Assembly (NCBI GenBank): GCA_003151295.1
Contig: PLXD01000147.1
Coordinates: forward strand, 1,092 to 9,568
Length of the DNA stretch: 8,477 nucleotides
Direction: 5' to 3'
Origin: Chitinophagaceae bacterium
Lineage (GTDB): Bacteria > Bacteroidota > Bacteroidia > Chitinophagales > Chitinophagaceae
Under the pieces are notes generated by a model. It saw nothing but the letters and a program-made list of their open reading frames with translations. It had not been told where the DNA came from and ran no database searches. The stretch's first letter is position 1, and the number at the start of each line of letters is the position of its first letter. A program made the position numbers and the translations under genes. Shown in pieces: positions 1 through 4,783 of the stretch.

Positions 1-407
1 ATCTGAAAGCTATGCACGACTACCGTTTTCGTCCCGCCGGGATCGTGATCGAATGCCCCTTCGGCTCCTTGTACGAGACTGTTTGCGCCCGATTCAGGAC
101 CCTGGGCGTCCCGGTTTTCCCGATGGCCGGTCTGCTGGTATTCTGGGGTGGGGTGGAAAATGGCTTTTCGTCCTTCTCCTTTGAGCCGGTACGCTATGCA
201 GCCTCCGTCGAATGTCCCTGCCTATTACTCTATGGAGAAAAGGATGAAAAGGTCAGCCGCCGGGAAATTGACGCGATCTATGTCCATCTTCATGGAGTAA
301 AAGAGCTCAGGACGTATCCTCTCGCGGGGCATGAAAATTACCTGGTAAAATACAAGCAGGAATGGACGAAAGACATCGGCAGATTCCTCCGGTCTGCGAG
401 GCAGTAA
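1..407 (+). CDS. Alpha/beta hydrolase, C-terminal part (5' end outside window)
   Basis: The frame is open from the first bases of the window (Leu-Lys-Ala before the first Met at 12), so this is the 3' part of a longer gene and the Met at 12 is not the start. About 134 residues remain. The segment ECPFGSLYETVCARF, then FPMAGLLVFWGG, matches the lid and late-core region of serine alpha/beta hydrolases of the COG1073/dipeptidyl-peptidase-like type. LLLYGEKDEKV carries the expected acidic triad residue (the Asp in EKDEKV), and LAGHENYL carries the expected catalytic His. The nucleophile Ser would lie upstream of the window. Substrate is unknown; esterase or acyl hydrolase activity is the family default. 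No signal peptide can be judged because the N-terminus is missing. The gene ends 4 bases from the stop of a decayed, converging GH2 gene. Family assignment is firm, function is not. Confidence 0.85.
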   Translation, partial: LKAMHDYRFRPAGIVIECPFGSLYETVCARFRTLGVPVFPMAGLLVFWGGVENGFSSFSFEPVRYAASVECPCLLLYGEKDEKVSRREIDAIYVHLHGVKELRTYPLAGHENYLVKYKQEWTKDIGRFLRSARQ

Positions 408-411
408 AAAA

Positions 412-790
412 TTATCGTGCCTCTATGGCTATTTGATCAGACTGAAGCCCATCTGCCGACGCCGTTAACATGACGGATCCCCGTTTCCCGCCGGATTGTA
501 CCACGGCCAGGCAACTGTAACGAATGCCCCTACAGCGCCGGTATTGCGCAGGGTCGTAACGATACGGACGCGGGCCTCATGGCTATTTACCAGCGGCAGT
601 TGGGCTACCTGGAATTGTCCATTTTTACGGCTATCACATTTTTTTGGACCCCGAAGTACAGGTAAGGGGTCAGGTCATACCTGAAAGAAATGAAGCCATT
701 GGGTCGTATTCCCAGCAAATGCCCGATACGGGTAAAACAACGGTTTTTCGATACACAGACAGGGGATAAGAATTTCAGTCCATTCATCAT
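412..790 (-). pseudogene. Remnant of a GH2 beta-galactosidase, multiply deleted and frameshifted
   Basis: Read on the minus strand, three conserved pieces of a Bacteroidota family 2 glycoside hydrolase follow in the right order but in different frames. (1) 724-605: GHLLGIRPNGFISFRYDL, then TPYL and NVIAVKMDNS, the sugar-binding-domain signature that precedes SRWYSGSGIYR in intact enzymes; it ends at a TAG (607-605). (2) About 595-525, another frame: VNSHEARVRIVTTLRNTG, like the next immunoglobulin-like domain. (3) 525-412, a third frame: CLAVVQSGGKRGSVMLTASADG, then LQSDQIAIEAR and TAA, like the extreme C-terminus. A possible still earlier piece, YRKTVVLP at 753-730, lies in yet another frame. 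About 120 codons remain of the roughly 800 expected; the whole TIM-barrel catalytic domain is gone. Met at 790 could be the old start. The product cannot be an active enzyme. The GH2 identity rests on remembered family motifs. Confidence 0.8.
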
Positions 791-822
791 GAAAATTTCA
801 ATGAATTCCTTTAAAATTTTCG

Positions 823-830
823 CTAAGATA
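823..830 (-). promoter_or_regulatory. Possible -7 box of the former GH2 gene
   Basis: TATCTTAG matches the Bacteroidota -7 consensus TAnnTTTG at all but one of the fixed positions. It lies 32 bases upstream of the ATG at 790 on the minus strand. There is no clear TTTG 19 bases further upstream, where an A-run occurs instead. The interval 791-988 separates this gene from the plus-strand CBS gene, so it would be a divergent promoter region. Confidence 0.3.
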
Positions 831-950
831 CCTGAATATCAGTTTTTTTTAGGATTCGTGACCGGCATGGAGCGTATCCCGGCGCCAAAAGGAGCTTTTT
901 CAGGACGGTTTTACTTGGTTTTGGGAATTTAAAAATGTATATTACAATAA

Positions 951-976
951 ATCATTGTTTACCATCATTGTTTACC
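951..976 (+). repeat. Perfect 13-bp tandem repeat before the CBS gene
   Basis: ATCATTGTTTACC occurs twice back to back with no mismatch, ending 12 bases before the ATG at 989. In this position it would fall within the leader or core promoter of the CBS gene. It may be an operator for a regulator that binds direct repeats, or only a small duplication. No palindrome is seen within the unit. Confidence 0.7.
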
Positions 977-988
977 AAATCTTGCATT

Positions 989-1423
989 ATGAAAAAAGTC
1001 GGAGATATCTTATTACACAAAGGAAACAGGATCACTCATGTAAGTCCCGATACCTCCGTATTGGAGGCATTAAAGATGATGGCCGACCAGAATATAGGCT
1101 CGGTCATGGTGCTGGATGGCCCGCAATACCTGGGAATAATGACAGAAAGGGACTATTCCAGGAAAGTGATCTTGAAGGGTAAATCCTCTACGGATACCCC
1201 GGTCTCCGAGATCATGTCGCAGGACCTGCCACGCGTGAATCCCAATGACACCATAGAATTCTGTATGCAATTGATGTCTGATAAGAATATACGCTATCTT
1301 CCTGTCTTCGAAGTGGATGTGCTAAAAGGGATCATTTCCATCAACGACGTGGTCAAAGAAACGATCCTCACGCAACAGGAAACCATTACTCACCTAAAGG
1401 ATTATCTGCATTCCGGTATATAA
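989..1423 (+). CDS. Two-CBS-domain protein
   Basis: Small cytoplasmic protein of 144 residues made of a tandem CBS pair (Bateman module). CBS1 spans about residues 8-66 (VSPDTSVLEALKMMADQNIG, then a LGIMTERDYSRKVI end); CBS2 spans about 72-132 (VNPNDTIEFCMQLM, then RYLPVFEVDVLKGIISINDVV). Such pairs bind adenine nucleotides in other proteins. No effector domain is attached, so this is a stand-alone sensor or partner protein of unknown target. The frame stays open upstream to an ATG at 935, but MKKVGDILLHKGN is the usual N-terminus of this family, and the 18 extra residues would run through the 13-bp tandem repeat, so 989 is preferred. No membrane segment or signal peptide. It appears intact, unlike both flanking genes, and is probably monocistronic: hairpins follow it at 1445-1492. 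Confidence 0.88.
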   Translation: MKKVGDILLHKGNRITHVSPDTSVLEALKMMADQNIGSVMVLDGPQYLGIMTERDYSRKVILKGKSSTDTPVSEIMSQDLPRVNPNDTIEFCMQLMSDKNIRYLPVFEVDVLKGIISINDVVKETILTQQETITHLKDYLHSGI

Positions 1424-1444
1424 TAGTAGCCTTACAAAATCGCA

Positions 1445-1492
1445 GGCCATGGATGGCCCTATACGGGTTATAGGTAGATACCCAATTCGGGT
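1445..1492. other. Cluster of three short inverted repeats between the CBS and tetR genes
   Basis: Three adjacent dyads are visible. GGCCAT GG ATGGCC is at 1445-1458. CCTATA, a 5-base spacer CGGGT and TATAGG are at 1458-1474. ACCC, spacer AATTC and GGGT are at 1480-1492. None is followed by a T-run, so a standard intrinsic terminator for the CBS gene is not supported. The 1458-1474 dyad has the form of an operator for a dimeric TetR-type repressor and lies about 75 bases ahead of the probable promoter of the decayed regulator. Either role is inference. Confidence 0.45.
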
Positions 1493-1549
1493 TGTGTTAA
1501 GATAATATATTACATAATGGATTTAGCGCTATTTTGAAAAGCTTATCTG

Positions 1550-1557
1550 TAAATTTG
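1550..1557 (+). promoter_or_regulatory. Probable -7 box of the tetR pseudogene
   Basis: TAAATTTG is a perfect match to the Bacteroidota -7 consensus TAnnTTTG. The -33 TTTG is not at the usual 19-base spacing (CGCT there); a TTTG occurs closer, at 1533-1536. A start about 7 bases after the box would leave a leader of roughly 40 bases before the tetR reading frame. Confidence 0.45.
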
Positions 1558-1604
1558 CAATTATCTTCAGGAAAGGCTTTTTTGCAACTTCGAAAACCCC
1601 CAAT

Positions 1605-2190
1605 ATAAATGACAAAGCGGTATATAGCATTCATGAAACGCTTCAAAAAGACGAAGCCGTTATCAGTGAGATCATAGACACGGCAAGGGCCCTCTTCAAA
1701 AAATATGGATTTAAGAAAACGACCATGGGCGATATCGCCCTGGGATTGGGTAAGGCCAAAAGCTCTCTTTACTATTATTATGCGGGCAAGGATGAGATCT
1801 TTGAAGCCGTGGTGAATGAGGAAATGGCCGAATTGCTTATACAGATCCATGAATCGGTCGGCAATGCACCTACGGCTAAAGAGAAACTCGTGGCTTATTG
1901 CCGGTGCAAATCGAATAAACTCACCCAGTTGTATAATCTCAGCGACGTGTTGAAGAGTGAGATAGCAGAATTGCATTGTATGTTGTCCTCAATAAAGAGC
2001 AAATTCGACACCACGCAGGTGGAGCTGGTGAGACAGATACTGGAGGAAGGAATTGCGAATTCAGGAAAATAAGCTGCGATAATATCGAACTATTTCTGAT
2101 CAGAAATGCCCCCGCCTCGATATCCAGATAGGCTCCATAGTAGACCTGATGGTGAATGGGATCGGAGTGGCAGAGAGCAATAAACTGTAA
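1605..2190 (+). pseudogene. TetR/AcrR-family regulator, frameshifted and lacking a normal start
   Basis: The helix-turn-helix half is intact in one frame: ISEIIDTARALFKKYGFKKT, then TMGDIALGLGKAKSSLYYYY and GKDEIFEAVV, a textbook TetR N-terminus. An ATG exists inside this frame only at 1725, in the middle of the DNA-binding domain. Upstream the frame is open to 1527 with no ATG, GTG or TTG. By alignment in memory, translation should begin near NDKAVYSIHETLQKDE, where ATA stands at 1605-1607; the nearby ATGs at 1609 and 1633 are out of frame and reach a stop. At the 3' end the frame reaches LEEGIANSGK and TAA (2070-2072), but the natural continuation EFRKISCDNIELF follows in a second frame from about 2057. 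A normal family ending, DIQIGSIVDLMVNGIGV, then AESNKL and TAA (2188-2190), follows in a third frame after the loss of about 25 codons. A truncated 115-residue product from 1725 would lack helix 1. Function is probably lost. Confidence 0.8.
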
Positions 2191-2202
2191 GCTGATAGCT
2201 GG

Positions 2203-2224
2203 GATGTAATAAAGATGTAATAAA
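2203..2224. repeat. Perfect 11-bp tandem repeat
   Basis: GATGTAATAAA occurs twice without a gap, 13 bases after the final stop of the tetR remnant. It is probably a small slippage duplication in non-coding DNA. Confidence 0.65.
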
Positions 2225-2639
2225 GACAAGATACTTTAATGTAGGTCTGTCTTCCCGGTCGTATATCGCATCGCCACTGGTCCTCGACCCATTCATTATA
2301 TGCTGGTTTATTGGCAAGATGGTGAGGGATGGGCCTGCGGAGGCGTCTCCTGCGACATACTACCGGTGTAAGCCACTAATAGGGCTGCTCCAATAGCAGC
2401 AGCGTAATCAGCACAATTCTTTCTACGAAGATGGATTCCTGCAGACTTCAATAATGTCTTGCGCCCGTACGGCTGTTGATGCGTAAGGCGCCTCCGCAAG
2501 CCGGTACCATTTGCAATTGCAGCAAATAGCCCGGCTAAGGCAAAACACAAAATAAAGCTGTACCCTCTCGGCTGTAACCGAGCGAAAGCGAAGGTTAAGA
2601 ATGAGAAGGAGCAAGAAACGACGCTCCGACGAAGTTCCA

Positions 2640-2659
2640 GCGCCGTCGCGCAACGGCGC
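2640..2659. other. GC-rich perfect hairpin downstream of the lipid operon
   Basis: GCGCCGT, loop CGCGCA, ACGGCGC: a 7-bp perfect stem, about 67 bases past the stop of the last operon gene read on the minus strand. Neither strand has a T-run after it, so it is not a classical intrinsic terminator. It could protect the 3' end of the operon transcript. Confidence 0.4.
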
Positions 2660-2726
2660 AGAACGTACCAGTGTCTTCCCCTATTACCAAAATCTATTCA
2701 ACTTGAAAATCAACAGAGAGAGTAGT

Positions 2727-3665
2727 TCAGGTTGTCGCCCGCAGGCATGCCTCTATAAAACGACCGAAAAAAATATTTTTCCGGGATAAATAATTGAACA
2801 GGACGATCCCGGTTATACCGCAACAAATCCCGGCAATCACATCCAACATATAATGATGACTGCTATATATGGCGGCGAACCAGATCCCGATCATGATCCC
2901 GGCGAACAGGATGGAGGCTCTCCGGAGTTTTGTACGAATCCCGTAATAAAAGACGATCAGGGGATAAGAAGAATGCAAGGAAGGCATGGCAGCAAACACA
3001 TTCGAACTCTTCGCATACAGGGAAGAAAAGACGGGCAGATTGAAGAAATGGTCGAAACGGGCGAACCCTGCCGTATTGCCCGGGGTGCCGGCATGAAAAT
3101 TGAACCCATATTGTTCTACATACCAGGGCGGGGCCGCAGGGTATACATAATAAATGATAAAGCCCAGGACATTAGTGAGTAAAAAGCTCAGGGAAAAATT
3201 AAAAAAGGATCGGCGATCCTTGTAAAAAAGGTAGACGCCAAAACCTAAAGGCAACGGTATCCAACACAGATAGAACAGGCCCGATAGGATATCGAGAAAG
3301 CTATTTTCGTGCAAGAGCCAGTATTCATTGGGAGTGAGGGTCCGGCCGTCTCCGGAGTTTATCCCGAAAAGTCTTTTCTCCGTATTGTAGATGTCTTCGA
3401 TATGCACGGTATTGAAGCGGTAGTTGGGAAAGGCTTTCATAATATCGAAAAGGATCCAGAAAACGATAAACACGGAGAATCCGAGGATAAACCGGCGGGT
3501 GGATTTAGAAGAATAATATAATGCATTAAACAGGATCACCAGGAAGAGCTGATCCGTTTTGAATCCTATCAGGAGGGCCGAAACAACCAGGTATAGTGCC
3601 GAGATGACGGTCAGCGTAAGAATCGATCTGTAAGACAAGGGACTCGTGCCGGTAACTGTAGTCAT
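2727..3665 (-). CDS. AUR1/PAP2-type inositol phosphoryltransferase (putative inositol phosphorylceramide synthase)
   Basis: Integral inner-membrane protein of 312 residues with several hydrophobic segments (about 14-34, 38-52, 58-75, 125-147, 155-176, 233-243, 252-267, 276-291). It carries the lipid phosphatase/AUR1 signatures: YPAAPPWY (175-182), AMPSLHSSYP (226-235) with His231, and SSHHYMLD (268-275) with His271 and Asp275 as the expected catalytic pair. The N-terminal part DIMKAFPNYRF, then DIYNTEKRLFGI, is typical of AUR1-like bacterial proteins rather than undecaprenyl-diphosphate phosphatases. Known for the family: AUR1 moves phosphoinositol from phosphatidylinositol to ceramide. Inferred here because it is the last gene of an apparent inositol-lipid operon, 32 bases after the corrected end of the phosphatidyltransferase gene. 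ATG at 3665 is the natural start. The alternative is a general PAP2 lipid phosphatase. Confidence 0.85.
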   Translation of the reverse strand: MTTVTGTSPLSYRSILTLTVISALYLVVSALLIGFKTDQLFLVILFNALYYSSKSTRRFILGFSVFIVFWILFDIMKAFPNYRFNTVHIEDIYNTEKRLFGINSGDGRTLTPNEYWLLHENSFLDILSGLFYLCWIPLPLGFGVYLFYKDRRSFFNFSLSFLLTNVLGFIIYYVYPAAPPWYVEQYGFNFHAGTPGNTAGFARFDHFFNLPVFSSLYAKSSNVFAAMPSLHSSYPLIVFYYGIRTKLRRASILFAGIMIGIWFAAIYSSHHYMLDVIAGICCGITGIVLFNYLSRKNIFFGRFIEACLRATT

Positions 3666-3697
3666 AATCTTGTTTTGAAGACCCCTGGATAACGCCT

Positions 3698-3799
3698 CTA
3701 CATTTTAATCCTTTCCATGATCTCTTTCCCATTCTCGGGGTCGGTTCCTTTCAGTTCGATATATTCCACATTGGGGGACCACATGGTGCCTCCGTTGAT
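3698..3799 (-). other. Out-of-frame end of the phosphatidyltransferase gene (one-base loss)
   Basis: In the frame one base back from the upstream gene, the minus strand reads INGGTMWSPNVEYIELKG, then TDPENGKEIMERIKM and TAG (3700-3698). This frame has a TGA just before Gly-Thr-Thr-Gly-Ile, and no start of its own except an internal ATG. Adding one G to the run of four G (forward CCCC, 3800-3803) joins it to the upstream gene as DIFEEQRG-INGGTMW. This would extend the 322-residue protein to about 340 residues and place its stop 32 bases before the next ATG, a spacing more typical of an operon. Either a real one-base deletion, a sequencing error in a homopolymer, or programmed -1 slippage would explain it. 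Confidence 0.6.
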
Positions 3800-4719
3800 C
3801 CCCGTTGTTCCTCAAAGATATCCTGCGGATCCCCACGGGATGACACCGCTTTGCCGGATGCCGGAAGACCCTTAGCAGGTGCAATGGCTTTAGCAGGTAC
3901 AATGGCCTGATTTGTTGAAATGGACTGCGGCCCGGCAGACATGCACATTGCCGATAACAAGACCAGTAAGAGCCATAGCCTCACGGGCGGCGCAGATTTT
4001 CGTTCTTTGGTCGTTTTTACCTGAACCTGCGTTTCAGACAATGTTCTTTTCGCATCATGGAGGCGGCGGATTGCAGTGATATTCGTCAATACGGCCATCA
4101 GCACGAGCGGGATCGTAAAGATGGAAATGGTCTCAAAGACGGGGAAATCGGACCCCGGCACGGGATATTTAAAATTACCGACGAACCTGGATACCAGGCC
4201 GCAAGCCAAGGCGGAAACACCGATCGTGATGACCCTTTCCGGCCTTTGCATCAGGCCGTCCTTGCATTCGATGCCCAATCCCTCCGCCCGGGCCCTTGTA
4301 TAGCTGACCATCATGGAACCGATCAGAGCAATAAAGGCGAATAAGGAGCTGAGAAAGTAATGATGTGCTACCAGGTAGTAACAGATACCGAGGAACAGGA
4401 TCAATTCACTATACCGGTCCAATACCGAATCATATAAGGCACCAAAGGTCGAACTCATATTTCCCAGCCGGGGCACCTGTCCGTCCAGCATATCGAATAA
4501 GCCGGCAAATAAAATCAGCGCTCCGGCCCATCCCACATAAGACAGATCCCCCCTCCTGCCCTCTTCGGCTCCCATTATGAAAATGACAGCCACCCCGATA
4601 TTCAGCACGAGTCCGATCGTCGTGACCGCATTGGGGGTCAGGCCCGCTTTAATGAGGAGTTTCACCAAGGGGTCTATAACCCTGTAAATGCCATTTTGTA
4701 TTTGCCTTCGGATACTCAT
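3751..4719 (-). CDS. CDP-alcohol phosphatidyltransferase (putative phosphatidylinositol phosphate synthase) with C-terminal extension
   Basis: Inner-membrane enzyme of 322 residues as read. The CDP-alcohol motif is at 76-101: D76-M-L-D79-G80-Q-V-P83-R84, then G93, D97 and D101, with exact family spacing DxxDGxx(A)Rx8GxxxDxxxD. Ala83 is replaced by Pro. LTPNAVTTIGLVLN (27-40) and YTRARAEGLG (140-149), then QRPERVITIG (158-167), fit phosphatidylinositol phosphate-type synthases, which use CDP-diacylglycerol and inositol 3-phosphate. Membrane segments run to about residue 215, where family members usually end. The remaining part adds a basic linker, a second hydrophobic stretch (RLWLLLVLLSAMCMSAG, 247-263) and an Ala/Lys/Pro tail with a duplicated VPAKAIAPAK segment. 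It resembles a signal peptide plus a small secreted protein fused in frame; a GTG at Val246 could once have been its start. The end of the tail is shifted out of frame (see 3698-3799). The lipid-operon context supports the inositol role; another head group remains possible. Confidence 0.85.
   Translation of the reverse strand: MSIRRQIQNGIYRVIDPLVKLLIKAGLTPNAVTTIGLVLNIGVAVIFIMGAEEGRRGDLSYVGWAGALILFAGLFDMLDGQVPRLGNMSSTFGALYDSVLDRYSELILFLGICYYLVAHHYFLSSLFAFIALIGSMMVSYTRARAEGLGIECKDGLMQRPERVITIGVSALACGLVSRFVGNFKYPVPGSDFPVFETISIFTIPLVLMAVLTNITAIRRLHDAKRTLSETQVQVKTTKERKSAPPVRLWLLLVLLSAMCMSAGPQSISTNQAIVPAKAIAPAKGLPASGKAVSSRGDPQDIFEEQRGSTEAPCGPPMWNISN
3871..3906 (-). repeat. 18-bp imperfect tandem repeat in the transferase tail
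   Basis: CTTAGCAGGTGCAATGGC and TTTAGCAGGTACAATGGC follow each other, with 16 of 18 positions identical. In the coding frame they encode the doubled Ala-Ile-(Val/Ala)-Pro-Ala-Lys unit at about residues 272-283. The in-frame duplication fits a flexible linker under weak constraint. Confidence 0.7.
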
Positions 4720-4738
4720 CTGTCTATGTGAAAATTTG

Positions 4739-4746
4739 CAAATTTA
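4739..4746 (-). promoter_or_regulatory. Probable internal promoter ahead of the phosphatidyltransferase gene
   Basis: On the minus strand TAAATTTG is a perfect -7 match (TAnnTTTG), 19 bases before the ATG at 4719. TTTT stands 19 bases upstream, where the -33 TTTG is expected (3 of 4). It lies in the 64-base gap after the DUF5686 gene, so the last two operon genes may be transcribed separately from the first three. Confidence 0.45.
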
Positions 4747-4783
4747 TGCATGTTAAGAATACTTAAAAAATGAAAAGCATGGT

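Larger units (their letters stand above)
2191..2726. other. 536-bp stretch with no recognisable gene; repeats and hairpins only
   Basis: All six frames were read. The longest open stretches (for example 2308-2550 on the minus strand, with an Ala-rich part AAAIGAALLVAY) have no family pattern I can defend and no plausible start context. The region holds an 11-bp tandem repeat (2203-2224) and a 10-bp inverted repeat with arms TGCGGAGGCG at 2336-2345 and CGCCTCCGCA at 2489-2498. It also holds three hairpins: CTCGG/CCGAG at 2567-2582, GGAGC/GCTCC at 2608-2627, and GCGCCGT/ACGGCGC at 2640-2659. Since both neighbours to the left are pseudogenes, it may be further eroded coding DNA. A structured RNA is a weaker alternative. 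Confidence 0.5.

Noticed and set aside
690..932. Small plus-strand open frame of 80 codons
   Set aside because: Overlaps the GH2 remnant and its upstream region; its sequence has no recognisable pattern and no plausible promoter or RBS.
935..988. Upstream start for the CBS protein at 935
   Set aside because: The 18 extra residues are not typical of the family and are translated from a tandem DNA repeat; the MKKV start at 989 fits better.
2308..2550. Minus-strand open frame with an Ala-rich stretch that briefly recalled sugar-kinase C-termini (AAAIGAALLVAY)
   Set aside because: Only a few residues fit, the surrounding motifs are missing, and low-complexity Ala stretches match many families.
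2640..2659. Intrinsic terminator of the lipid operon
   Set aside because: Strong stem but no T-run on either strand, so it is listed only as a hairpin.
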